Source of the DNA: Acanthosepion esculentum
Taxonomy: Eukaryota > Mollusca > Cephalopoda > Sepiida > Sepiidae
Direction of reading: 5' to 3'
NCBI GenBank assembly: GCA_964036315.1
Contig: OZ038496.1
Span: 13,309,883-13,373,882 of the forward strand
Length of the DNA stretch: 64,000 nucleotides
The notes below the pieces were generated by a model, which had not been told where the DNA came from, ran no database searches, and was given only the letters and a program-made list of their open reading frames with translations. Positions 1-10,279 of the stretch are shown here, piece by piece (the stretch's first letter is position 1; the number at the start of each line of letters is the position of its first letter). Position numbers and translations under genes: made by a program.

Positions 1-596
1 AACCGCATATATTACAAAAAATAAAACAATTGTCGAACATAGTCCATTTCGTAGTGTATACCCGCATATATTACAAAATATTTCCTACGCTTGAAAACTG
101 TGAACTGGAATTAGATAAAAAGCAGCGATGGTACATACACTGAATTAATTAGTAATTTCCAACATACAGAATTAATAAATAATAAAAATTTCAAATAGAG
201 CGGTGGATGTATCAATTATAATAAATGTAGTACAGGAGATCCAGATATTGGACATATATACTAGGTTCTGCTAGAGTCATTTTGCCCAACACCGGCAGAT
301 GTTACAAAATCAAAGCATTAACCTGAGAATTCGAGTCATGTCCTTAAATAATTTCGTTAGATCTTGACTCTCATTTGAATGTCAAGCATGATGTTGAACT
401 TGCTCAGAAGTGTCGAAACCAGTATTCCTCGGTCTGTGTTCCTCTGAAACAAAGGATCTCGCTCGGAGTTCCGCGAGAAACAGTGATAAAGAGGCTGATT
501 AATTTTCTGAGTAATTTTTGTTTAATCTTATATTCGTAATTTGTTGGAAAAACCATTGTGGTATTATGTAGCATTTGTTTTACACGTGGATAAAAT

Positions 597-600
<4 letters not shown>
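1..600. other. AT-rich unassigned DNA
   Basis: No gene, RNA or complete repeat is recognisable. A short stretch near 30-55 loosely resembles one arm of the palindrome at 19634-19723; the match is too weak to call. Confidence 0.4.
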
Positions 601-635
<35 letters not shown>

Positions 636-693
636 CATTTACAGACAGACTGTTTCGCTGTATCACAGCTCAGAATTGTGCCTAGACATCCGG

Positions 694-741
<48 letters not shown>
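601..741 (-). repeat. Two (TA)n tracts around a degenerate hammerhead-like half
   Basis: (TA)n runs occupy 601-632 and 696-741. Between them, on the minus strand, a 5-bp stem (GCTGT/ACAGC) is followed by GAAACAG-T-CTGTC. That is the same 3' half as the hammerhead-like cores at 1075-1115 and 43754-43794. The 5' core reads CTGA and then runs straight into the stem, so NGA is missing and this copy is degenerate. Confidence 0.5.
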
Positions 742-744
<3 letters not shown>

Positions 745-823
745 CGAATATAGTCTTATAGTGTGCTATATTTATGGGATAAAGTGCTTAATATCAGAGA
801 TAGAGCGTTTGTAAATATAAAAG
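742..823 (+). repeat. Dispersed repeat shared with 43.5-43.7 kb
   Basis: The segment from the (TA)n end through GTGCTATATTTATGGGATAA and ATCAGAGATAGAGCG recurs at 43615-43705 (+) and, inverted, at about 43490-43580. In all copies it lies beside a (TA)n tract and near a hammerhead-like palindrome, so it appears to be part of the same small non-coding element. Confidence 0.6.
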
Positions 824-960
824 TGTCAAATTATTTTGCTTGTTTTTTTATCTTATATATTTATTTATTTTTTATTTTGATCGAAAATAAAAAATAAATA
901 AATATACAAGATAAAAGATAAAAATAAAATTAAATAAAAACAACCAAAATAATTTGACAC
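824..960. repeat. AT-rich inverted repeat
   Basis: GTGTCAAATTATTTTG at the left end is answered by CAAAATAATTTGACAC at the right end. The intervening arms are also largely complementary (TTATCTTATATATTTATTTA versus its complement near 892-912). It is a fold-back structure without coding content. Confidence 0.6.
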
Positions 961-1074
961 AAATAAGTAAATAAACAAATAAACGACTTCCGGTAAAATA
1001 ACCCCCAAAATAGACTACCCACAATGCACCACTGACCCATATATATAAATAGCCGAGAAAAATAACAGCACTCG

Positions 1075-1115
1075 TGGCCTGACGATTGCATCTAGCATGA
1101 AACAGACTGTCGCCT
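1075..1115 (+). ncRNA. Hammerhead-ribozyme-like core (type I, minimal helix III)
   Basis: In order: helix I strand GGC (1076-1078), core CTGACGA (1079-1085, fitting CUGANGA), stem II TTGC/GCAT with a 5-nt loop (1086-1098; 3 of 4 pairs), GAAA (1099-1102), short helix III CAG-A-CTG (1103-1109), UC cleavage dinucleotide (1110-1111), helix I strand GCC (1112-1114). Position 10.1, usually G, is T, so stem II is weakened. Minimal hammerheads with very short helix III are known from animal retroelements, including Penelope-like elements, and from satellite DNAs. Activity is inferred, not shown. Confidence 0.5.
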
Positions 1116-1142
1116 CTAAGTATTGACTTCTATGTTCACTTT

Positions 1143-1218
<76 letters not shown>
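1143..1218. repeat. (TA)n microsatellite
   Basis: About 75 bp of nearly pure TA, directly downstream of the hammerhead-like unit. Confidence 0.95.
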
Positions 1219-1219
<1 letters not shown>

Positions 1220-1358
1220 CATCAAGGAAGTAAAAAAACGTTATACAGATGCAATATGTTTCGATGCGTATTAACACATCTTATCAGCCGATGAGATGTG
1301 TTAATACGCATTGAAACATGATTGCATCTGTGTAGCGTTTTTGTAATGTTTTTGATTA
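1218..1358. repeat. Inverted repeat with hammerhead-like arms
   Basis: Two arms of roughly 60 bp (about 1225-1282 and 1290-1350) are complementary with a few mismatches and a very short centre. Each arm read outward holds a hammerhead-like order: CTGATAA (minus) or CCGATGA (plus), a stem GATGTG-loop-CGCAT(C/T), then GAAAC. Each core has one deviation from CUGANGA. No convincing helix I was found, so this is a hammerhead-like palindrome and not a called ribozyme. Confidence 0.5.
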
Positions 1359-1509
1359 AATATCATAAAATATAGAATATTTCTCTACATTTGTACTGAT
1401 CCCTCTTTTAAATTTAATGTTACGAACGTTGGGTTGTACTCTATTCGTTTTCATTTTGTATATATATATACATTATATGTATATATACATTTTACATGGC
1501 TATATTTAC

Positions 1510-1514
<5 letters not shown>

Positions 1515-1577
<63 letters not shown>
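1515..1577. repeat. (TA)n microsatellite
   Basis: About 60 bp of TA followed by a short TG run. Apparent IYIYIY reading frames across it are artefacts of the repeat. Confidence 0.95.
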
Positions 1578-1581
<4 letters not shown>

Positions 1582-1599
1582 GTGTGTGTATACATAACC

Positions 1600-3330
1600 C
1601 CTGTGTAAACAAAAAGTACACTATATTAATGTATTACAAAAAACACACCCATTCTTGAAATAATTCATCACCCACAAGGCCGTTTAAACTATTTTTAACT
1701 CTGAAGAATGAGCAGCAGCATCCCAGATACGGTAGAAATATTTCATAACTGTGTCTGGTGTGTTTCAATGCAGTTGTTACAATTTTCGGTTTACTCCTAC
1801 AAATGGTTGACAAGGAAGGGTTTGTGCTTCGCCAGAAATTGTCTTATTATTTCGGGCTAAAAATCGTTCTTCCAAGAAAGTCTAGCTAGAAGAAATTACT
1901 TTTATGCATAATATCTATACCACCGTTTTGGTCGCAGGACATTTGCTGACTGAAGACATTAAATATCACAGTATTTTCCGGCTTCACTAATACTGGAAAG
2001 AAATTTATAAGAAAAAAAAGTCTCATGCAACAGCACATTCACCATGCATCCCTCACACACTGGCACCATGTATTGTTTACATTAATCACTCGTCCGATTT
2101 TCTTTGTATGGCAATGACATACTAGTCCAGAGCAAAAAGGCTAGTAAACCAATGCTAGTAAACAGAACATGTTTAAGCTTGTGACTCGGCTCCAGGAAGG
2201 TTTATAGTCTTGGAAATACTTCTAACAGCTAATTACTGAGGTTACATCATATAAAAAGATGAATTAGATAGATAGCCAACATTATAGGGTAATAGCTCAA
2301 CATACAAATCCACGTACCTATCAGTCAAGCCAATTAGGTGACCGTCCAAGCTTACTTGAACCTGGACGTTGCCTTACATTCGTCTTGGAAGATGCACACG
2401 TATTTTTCAGGGTATTTATTCGGAAAAAAAATTGGCGTCTTGTAAGCCAGAAAATACGGAAAAGGTCCAGATCAAAACCCTGAAGATTGTAGTCTTGAGT
2501 TATATGTAGATACAGGGCCGGTGAGTACTACCACATTAACCCACCGACTGGATGTGGGGGTACTGTTCAAGTCTGATTAGGGGCCCCGGGTAGTACTTTC
2601 CGACCTTCGTTTTCTTATCAACATTTACTTTTTTCTATCCACATTTATATACATTACAAATTAAACTAAGCACAACTGACTGTTAAAGGTTGAACATTTT
2701 TCGCGGGTTTGGACGTTATTCTTGGGGGGGGGGGTTGTCGTCCAAATCCGTGGATTTGGTTTGCTCATGCGCAGTTGAAGAAAAAAAAACACTATATAAA
2801 ATACACTATTTTTCATACATAATGTTGAATGTGTTAAAATTCTTCAACGCTTTAACAAATAAATCTCAATGTTGATGTTAAAAATGGCCGCAAAACATTG
2901 CTGGTTTATTTAAGAACGAATGACTCTTCCAAATATATTAGACAAAGTTGAAACAAATCTCAAAACTTATAAGCCGCAAAGTACCTTTGTTATCTTTAAC
3001 AAACATCTACACTTGCGTCAATACCACAATAGGCCTTATAAGTCAAATCAAAATAAAATATAACTTTTCTCAAGTTATATTTAAACAAATTTTCTCAAGA
3101 TATAGTAAACAAATTTTATCTTCGGAATTCTACCAAAGCTAATAAAAAATCCTTTCTACAGAGTCGCTCGATACTAAAAACTCACCATCCCTTCTTCCCA
3201 TCCCTAAATAAAATCAAATAGTACTAATTAAAATGTTATAATTTAAATCTAAGGAAAATAATTCGACACTGTAAGTCAAACATTCTCAAAGTAACTTTCT
3301 ATTTTACGTTGCAAACGAAATTAGTTTACC
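1600..3330. other. Unassigned intergenic DNA
   Basis: No protein, RNA or repeat family is recognisable on either strand. Short ORFs at about 2690-2875 and 2948-3142 show no domain and end in low-complexity AT-rich sequence; they are not supported as genes. Confidence 0.4.
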
Positions 3331-3336
3331 ACGGAG

Positions 3337-3470
3337 TCTATTATGACATTTATTTAAGATGGAATGATCTATTATGATATTTATTTAAAATGGAATGATC
3401 TATTATGACATTTATTTAAGATGGAATGATCTATTATGACATTTATTTAAGATGGAATGATCTATTATAA
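3337..3470 (+). repeat. 31-bp tandem repeat
   Basis: TCTATTATGACATTTATTTA plus AGATGGAATGA repeats at 3337, 3368, 3399 and 3430, with a partial copy at 3461. Only a few substitutions separate the copies. Confidence 0.9.
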
Positions 3471-3743
3471 CATGTCTTTAATTTTTATTAAGATACGTTG
3501 TATTTTGGTGATTGTGTTGTGACAGCGAAGAGTAAATGTGTTGTTATGGTGAAAGGAAATTTGTAAGTACGAGTGGGTCAACGAATGAGACGAGTTAGTT
3601 TTGAGGTAGGACTAGAGAAGACCAGTCTTTTCCCCTTCCCCATTTTTAGCCCTTGTGGCAGGCACATTTTGTACGTTTATGGCAAATAAATATTAAGACA
3701 CGGTGTATTTATTTTAAACTTTTCTAGTTGGTTGTTCACATAT

Positions 3744-4262
3744 ATTACTTACCTGGCACAGGGCTCCGTCCGTGTGTGCTGGTGATATCATGGCTACGAC
3801 TAGCTTGGACCGGCTCTGACCAGTTTGAACCAGCTATGACAAACCAAGACCAGCTCTGACTAGCTTAGACCAGCTCTGACATGCTATGACCAGCTTAGAC
3901 CAGCGGCCCGAGTGAAAACACTCGGGTCCCCACGTTAAAAACTGACCTTGCGTTACAGCCTGACTCAGTTGGGGGGTCAAGTAAATAAACCTATATTACT
4001 TACCTGGCACAGGACTCCGTCCGTTTAAGCTGGTGGTATCATGGCTACGACTACCTTGGACCGGCCCTGACCAGTTTGAACCAGCTATGACAAGCCAATG
4101 CCAGCTATGATTAGCTTAGACCAGCTCTGACCAGCTTGGACAAGCTATGACCAGCTAAGACCAGTTTAGACCAGTGGTCCGAGTGAAAACACTCGGGTCC
4201 CCACGTTAAAAACTGACCTTGTGTCACAACCTGACTCAGTGGGGGGTCAAGTAAATATCTAT
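3744..4262 (+). mobile_element. Two tandem U1-like retroposon copies
   Basis: Two head-to-tail copies with a period of about 251 bp. Each starts ATTACTTACCTGGCACAGG, contains a run of degenerate GACCAGCTCT decamers, a hairpin CCGAGTGAAAACACTCGG and ends GGGGGGTCAAGTAAAT. The start is close to the conserved 5' end of U1 snRNA (AUACUUACCUGG). The third copy at 14934 fixes the element boundaries. Read on the minus strand the start is a consensus 5' splice site (CAG/GTAAGT), which is the alternative explanation for the similarity. Confidence 0.6.
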
Positions 4263-4544
4263 TACTTATGACCCATTATTGTACATAAGTAGCTTCCAAG
4301 AAAATATGTATTTTATATGAATAAAACCTTATGGAAATAGAGATATAATAAAATGGGAGGGGGGGCAGTATCATGTTTTCTGGGAGCACGAGGTCCCTGC
4401 ACCGGCCCTGGGTAAATATATATACTTCTGAGAACTCGAATATTCCATCTCCAAATGAAACAGGACTTTCTTTCTAACATTAATACTACGGCGTAAATGG
4501 ATTGAAATTCCTCGGAACTTATCGCTTGCCCGGAAAGGAGCAAC

Positions 4545-4814
4545 ATGAGCGAGAGGTGTCACCGGACCGTCATCCGGCGACTGTTCGAGCCAAACAAAAA
4601 AATAAACCTCGCGGCATGGAACGTTAGAAAGTCAACCAAATGTGGCCAGTTGGAAAATGTAAATCAGGAGATGAGGAGGTTAAATGCCAATATTTTAGGT
4701 GTATGGGAAACTAGGTGGTCAGTGACAGCCACAGGATTATATATACAGGCGGCGAGAAAGATGAAAATGGAGTTGGATCGATACGAGATCAAGATATCAA
4801 GAAATGTTTTCTAG
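4545..4814 (+). mobile_element. RTE-R endonuclease N-terminus (fragment)
   Basis: The frame translates to a start resembling APE-type endonucleases of RTE-like retrotransposons: LAAWNVRKS, CGQLENV, MRRLNANILGVWETRW. These match the first beta strands and the metal-binding Asn/Glu region of the family (TWNVRTL...GVxExRW). The frame stops at 4814, just before the GATA array. The matching endonuclease C-terminus lies at about 6090-6230, so the middle of the domain has been replaced. It is dead as an enzyme. Such fragments are often mis-annotated as craniofacial development protein 2. Confidence 0.75.
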
Positions 4815-4884
4815 AATACTGTCAGATATCTGAGATAATACTTGTAGTTGAACTGAAAGGAAAGCCTTTCAACATATCTATTAT

Positions 4885-4888
<4 letters not shown>

Positions 4889-4958
<70 letters not shown>

Positions 4959-4980
4959 TTAAGTTACATAGATATTAAAT

Positions 4981-5026
<46 letters not shown>

Positions 5027-5223
5027 TTAACTTAATCAGATAGAGACAAAGAGAGATAGATATTAACTTAATAGATAGATACATACATACATAGTAATCA
5101 GATAGATATTAATCAGAAAGATAGATATTTACTTAACCAAATAGATAGATGAATAGAGAGAGAGGGAAAGTGAGAGGAGGGAGATAGATATTAACTTAAT
5201 CAGATAGATAGATAGATAGATAT

Positions 5224-5254
<31 letters not shown>

Positions 5255-5281
5255 TTAAATTAGATAGACATTAACTGAATC

Positions 5282-5338
<57 letters not shown>

Positions 5339-5344
5339 TTAACC

Positions 5345-5377
<33 letters not shown>

Positions 5378-5453
5378 TTAACTTATCCAGATAGATAGAT
5401 AGATAGATAGATAGATTACATAGATATTAAATTAGATAGACATTAACTGAATC

Positions 5454-5486
<33 letters not shown>

Positions 5487-5492
5487 TTAACC

Positions 5493-5540
<48 letters not shown>
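4889..5540 (+). repeat. (GATA)n array with interspersed TTAACTTAATCA spacers
   Basis: Long GATA tracts are broken by recurring short spacers such as TATTAACTTAATCAGATAGA. This gives a crude higher-order pattern. The array lies between the two endonuclease halves of the same RTE-R element. Confidence 0.95.
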
Positions 5541-6079
5541 CTTTTCAGCGATTCTTTTTAAAATAGACAAAGACATTTGAGCCATGTGTCAACAGTATCT
5601 TTAAAAAGTATCTTTAAAAGACTTGAAAGTTTTCTGAAACATCTGCGTCTATTTTAGTTCAGCCCTTCGGAAGCGAAGATGACAAAAACAAAACAGAAAG
5701 AGGAAGCCATCTTCATTCCTAATCATTGATAATACATGATCATTCTTTTTCGCGGTCGTGCTGAAATACAAATTTTAAAATAAACTGAATGTAGAAGAAA
5801 AGAAAATGAAACGGCCGGTCATTTTCTGGCGCCATACTTGTAGACAACTGTGTCTATTGCTTTGACATGCGCACAATGCACGTCGATCCCTCACCACTCA
5901 TTGAGGTTATTCGTTTCGTTGTCTTTCTTTTTTTTATCATAATTATTTAATATAACAGTGAAAACTCTTTTACAAGTTTTACCCAAGGCGCGTTTATTTT
6001 ATTACTGATTATTTAGATATAAGTTATATCTTGGAATATTTATATGTGAACAACGAATCATGTTATAAGCATGGAGAAA
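5541..6079. other. Unassigned insert inside RTE-R
   Basis: AT-rich, no recognisable protein or repeat. Together with the GATA array it replaces the central part of the RTE-R endonuclease. Confidence 0.4.
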
Positions 6080-7501
6080 TCCAGAGGAAGGAACTGAAAA
6101 AACAGATCGACTATATAACTATCAACAAAAGATTCAGGAATGCAGATTTGCACTGCAAACATATCCAAGCGATCACCTCCCAGTGATATGTAAGCTTAGA
6201 GTGAAACTATGGAAATTGAAAAGGATTAAGTCGGTACCCAAATTGCAATACGGCAAATTCTTGAATGACCCGAATAGATGGAAAATGTGAAAACCGCATA
6301 CGAGGGGGACAAAAGAAAGATGGAAACTTGAAGGGGAACACTTTGAGAAGCTTTAGTAACATCAGCAATGGAGATCATCGCAAAGGAGATTAGACGAGTC
6401 AAAAAAAAAAAAGAATGATGAAAAAGATAAAAAAATCTATGCCAAGACACAGAACAGAATATAGAACACTACACAAATAAATAAAGAACAAACGCAGGCA
6501 AGCTAAAGAGGAATGGCTCAAGGAGAAATGTGCAGAAATGGAAAGATACAGTATCAAAAATACAGAAGACATGCATAAACAAATACGAGGAATAACAGGA
6601 CAAAAGACAGGCTCATCAACTGGATGCATAACGTCCAAGGACGGAACGCTGATATTAGAGAAAGAAAAAAACAGAGATGGAAAGAATATATCGAACGAAT
6701 ACACAGAAATATCGACGGACCGGAAATATTAAAATCTGAAGTGGAATCCGCCCTGGTTCAAATTGAACAGAAACAAAGCGGCAGGGCCAGGCGGAATTGT
6801 AATAGACATGCTGGCAACCTCAAACGGTTTCGGCATAGACGAGATCACAGAAATAATAAATGAAATCTATAACAGTGTTGATATACCTAAAGACCTAATT
6901 AAATCTATTTTCATAGCACTGCCTAAAAAGCCAGGGACAAACAAATGTGAATTCTATCGGACAATCAACCTAACAAAACTCCTCATCCAAATTCTGATGA
7001 ATAGATCGCGCAGCAGAATCAGACCAGAGATAGGACAAGATCAGTGCGGATTCGTCAAAGACACCGGAACAAGGAACACAATATCTACGCTCAGAATGTT
7101 ATCAGAAAGATAGAAGGACGTGTAGCTGTGTTTTATAGATTACGCAAAGGCGTTCGATAAAGTACGCCACAAAGATCTTTTGGAGATGCTCAGCAACCTT
7201 GATATATTTGGGATGGATGTGAGAATAACCAGGATTCATGAATAATCCGGATTCATTATTGGCAGCCACAATCTTAACAATGTCAGGTATGCAGGTGACA
7301 CAATGTTGATAGCAGACACAGAAAGAAAGCTACAAAAACGCCTACAGTAGTAAGGGAAAACGGGAAGAAAAGATTAAACATCAACTACAAGAAGACAGAA
7401 TGCATGGTTGTTAGCAAAAGTATTAGTCCCAAGTGCGAGTTGCAAATTGGGGATACCAAATTCAAACAAGTGTGCAAATTTAAATACTTGGTGTTTTAAC
7501 A
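6080..7501 (+). mobile_element. RTE-R endonuclease C-terminus and reverse transcriptase (pseudogene)
   Basis: Fragments in shifting frames follow the family order. IDYITINKRFRNA and SDHLPVICKLRVKLWKLKR (6095-6230) carry the endonuclease Ser-Asp-His motif. RWKEYIERIHRN (about 6675) and EILKSEVESAL (about 6725) are the linker. SIFIALPKKPG (about 6905), EIGQDQCGFVKDTGTRN (about 7025) and YAKAFDKVRH (about 7140, RT motif A) follow. YAGDTMLIAD at about 7290 replaces the YADD catalytic motif. A deletion between motif A and the YAGD region removes part of the palm. Stops and frameshifts make it inactive. It resumes at 8059 after an inserted element. Confidence 0.85.
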
Positions 7502-8054
7502 TGTCATGAGCGGGGCGAAGCTTCGAAGTATAATCGATTTTTCTCTGATGACCCCGGCTGCTGTGTCATAAAAAAATTATATTTACGTCGGATATTCTAT
7601 ACCCAGGTTGGCTCAGGGATGTGGTTCGGGTATAAACATGGATTCAGACAAAATTTGTTTAACAGAAAGAAAGCAGCAAAACAAAGGTAGCAACGATTTA
7701 TCCAAATAAATGATGAAGATAAGACGATCGTAACGATAACAAAACAATTTAATTTGTAACTTGAGAGAAATAGATTTAAGAGTGGAGATAGTTTTGAGGT
7801 GTGACGGAATAAAATAAAATGCTTTTAAATTCAATGTTCAACTGAATTAATGTTCACATAAGGAAGAAAGTTATAGAGAACGATATCTCAGACAGTTATT
7901 TCAATGTAGAATGTAATATTCTACAAAAGAACATTATTTTTACTTAGCTTTCTGTCCGTTAGTTGCAATCCATCTTCTTCGTTTTACAACCTTTTATTTC
8001 AGAAGAGCGCTTTTAAGACTCTTTTTCTTGGTTGCCATGGATATTCTCGTCACA
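7502..8054 (+). mobile_element. Probable solo LTR inserted in RTE-R
   Basis: The RTE-R reading is interrupted at ...TTTTAACA and resumes at AACAGAGGACGG. The 553-bp insert starts TGTCATGAG and ends CTCGTCACA, the TG...CA ends usual for LTRs, and is flanked by AACA on both sides (7498-7501 and 8055-8058). A TATAAA-like box lies near 7630 and an AATAAA signal near 7806. No internal coding sequence was seen, which fits a solo LTR of a Gypsy-type element. A 4-bp-duplicating MITE with imperfect 9-bp ends is the alternative. Confidence 0.5.
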
Positions 8055-8058
8055 AACA

Positions 8059-8615
8059 GAGGACGGAAAGTGTCTCACTAAAATCCGAAGGCGTATTCAG
8101 ATAGCCAAGGAAAAAATCTAAAATGTAATCTGAGCACTGAGAAAATGTGAAAATTTTGCTAGAAAAAGAAGAAGACTACTAAACTGCTACGTGATATCTG
8201 CCCCCCCCCTCTCTCTCTGTATGGCAGGGAGTGCTGGACAATCTCCTCAAAGGTGAAGAGGAGATTTGAAATGTGGTTCTACAGAAGGATGCTGAGGCGA
8301 CCATGGACCGAACATGTGAGCAACGTCGAAGTTTTTGAGAAAATAGAAACAAGAAGAAAGCTAATCCTTGACATCAGAAAGAGGCAGTTTGGGTTTCTGG
8401 GGTATATAATGAGGAAAGAGGGCTTGGAAAATTTGATACTCATGGCACAGATAGAGGGCAAGGGAGGAAAACAACACATAACATACTTAATGGGCATGAA
8501 ACAGGGATTAGGAGAAATAACAGAAAGACCAAGCTTATTAAGACCTACAAATGACTGGAAGTTGTGCAGAGCCATGATCGCTACGTCCTAAGGGTACACA
8601 GCACATGAAGGAGAA
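8059..8615 (+). mobile_element. RTE-R reverse transcriptase C-terminus
   Basis: This continues the element above: GKCLTKIRRRIQIAK at the junction, then MWFYRRMLRRPWTEHVSN (about 8270), FGFLGYIMRKEGLENLI (about 8390) and LCRAMIATS at the end. After the stop, AAGGGTACACAGCACATGAA corresponds to the short 3' end seen in other copies. Position, order and strand make it the tail of the 4545-7501 copy. Confidence 0.85.
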
Positions 8616-8619
8616 TACG

Positions 8620-9015
8620 TTTATTGTTTTGAATCGTATATGCAAGCACACTGTTGTCGGCACGAAAAATGGTATCGACTTGCCAATTTAAAATAGTTTA
8701 TTGCGTTCACTTTCACATTGTGAAGGGCTTTACTTCATTCCTTCTCCCCTACCAGCTATGAATTAAATAGTAAAATATACCAGGTTCTCGAATATTGTAT
8801 TTAAAATATCAAAACTCAAATCTTGTATCGTATTTGCTTTTAGCTCTTATACTAAATGTGAGCCAGACACCGATATATTTAAGGTATTTAGAATTTGTCA
8901 AATTAATATTCTGAATTTTATAATAGATTCAGAGTAGATGAACTGCGGATACGTGTAGTCATATGTAAACAACTGCCTAATTGGAATAGCTAAGGCATGG
9001 ACAAAGTAAAGAGTG
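8620..9015. other. Unassigned spacer
   Basis: AT-rich sequence between two RTE-R copies; nothing recognisable. Confidence 0.4.
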
Positions 9016-9019
9016 CTGA

Positions 9020-9535
9020 AGTGTTATGTAATATCAGTAATGTTATATGGCGATGAATGTTGGACAGTCTCTTCGCAGATTAAGAGGAGACCTGAGGCAG
9101 CAGAAATGTGTCTCTACAGAAGGATGCTGAGGATATCATAGATCGAACATATGAGTTTTTTTTATAGAGAATGGAAACAAAAAGGAAACATGTTACTTAG
9201 CACCGGGAAGAGTCAGTTGAAATTTCTGGATATTGGGAGAACTATAGAAGCTTTCCAAAAGCTAAGAAATAGAAAAACAAGAGAGTTGAGGTTTCTAGAG
9301 CACATAATGAGGAAAGAGGGCTTGGAAAATCTGATACTCACAGGACAGATTGAGGGCAAGATGGGCAATGGAAAAAATGCATAACTTGCTTAGAGAGCTT
9401 CAGTAAATATATAAACGGAGGATCGTTTAAGAGAAATAACAAAAAGACAAAATTTACTAAGAGCTACAAAGGACAGGAAATAGTGAAGAGCCATGATCGT
9501 CTACGTCCTGAAGGGACACGGCACATAGAAGAATA
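9020..9535 (+). mobile_element. RTE-R 3' fragment
   Basis: It opens with CYVISVMLYGDECWTVSS, then LYRRMLRIS, and a second in-frame stretch LRFLEHIMRKEGLENLILTGQ (about 9295), ending RAMIVYVLKGHGT and a GGCACATAGAAGAA tail. A short extra segment around 9160-9280 partly repeats the LKFL region. 5'-truncated, with stops. Confidence 0.8.
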
Positions 9536-9907
9536 AGATAGAAACTATATAAAAGTTTAAGATGTAAGGCTAGAGTAGTGTAGCAGTTTCACAAGATCTT
9601 CTAATGATAGCTGGTTACTATTCTCCTCAACTCTGGCCGGTAGTGTTTACAGCCAGCGGCAAGCAAATGTGTCACAGATGCGGGCCACAACTAGGTGGTG
9701 TGCAATTTGCTTTAAACATTTAAACTTGCTTAAATAAACTAGAAATTTTCTTCAAAAATGTGGGCGCTTCTAAAATACCTATACGTTCTTTTTATGTTAG
9801 ACTACTAAATACTGATCTGTTTTTATTGAAAAATTATATTTACTTAGTAGGGCCTTCATAATTAACGGCGAGACTACTTATGCAAATCCAGGTCGTCTTT
9901 TTTTTTT

Positions 9908-10078
9908 TAATCATTTCACCCCAAGACGAGAGTGCCACTAGTACGCAAAGGTTTACAGAGAGTGAAAGTAAGAGAAAAGACTCAGTATAGGGGAATGATT
10001 GAGGAAAGGATAAAAGATGAACGCCTTCAAGTCAACAGAAGATGGCGACTGACGTTACATTTAAATTTTAAATTTGAC
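9908..10078 (-). mobile_element. LINE-X 3' end fragment
   Basis: Read on the minus strand this matches the 3' end seen at 62840-62990: ...TTTACTCTTACT, CTCTGTAACCCCT-like and GGCACTCCCGTC-like segments, here diverged. It supports a dispersed LINE-X family whose 3' end also seeded the 218-bp satellite. Confidence 0.6.
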
Positions 10079-10279
10079 ACGCAATTTACGGAACATTACA
10101 GTATTTCGCCAAATGTAAGTAGCTACATATTTTTAACGAATTTATATAATGTTAGGTTAAGCTTGTATTACATATTAATGCGTGTCGGATTTGTTACGGA
10201 ACACCCCAAGAGGATCGACACTCAGAATTCAATAATAATGGTAGCCTCAATAACAATTAACACACGCCGCGTACCTTCT

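Noticed and set aside
1417..1658. ORFs of IYIYIYIY type across (TA)n tracts (also at 21.1, 27.2, 43.4, 44.3 and 60.5 kb)
   Set aside because: Low-complexity repeat translations.
3744..4262. Host exon ending in a CAG/GTAAGT splice donor on the minus strand
   Set aside because: The sequence is repeated three times, one copy being flanked by a target duplication exactly at this point. The minus-strand reading upstream has stops.
4600..4814. A craniofacial-development-protein-like gene
   Set aside because: The similarity is to the retrotransposon-derived endonuclease domain. Context and linked RT fragments show an RTE-type element.
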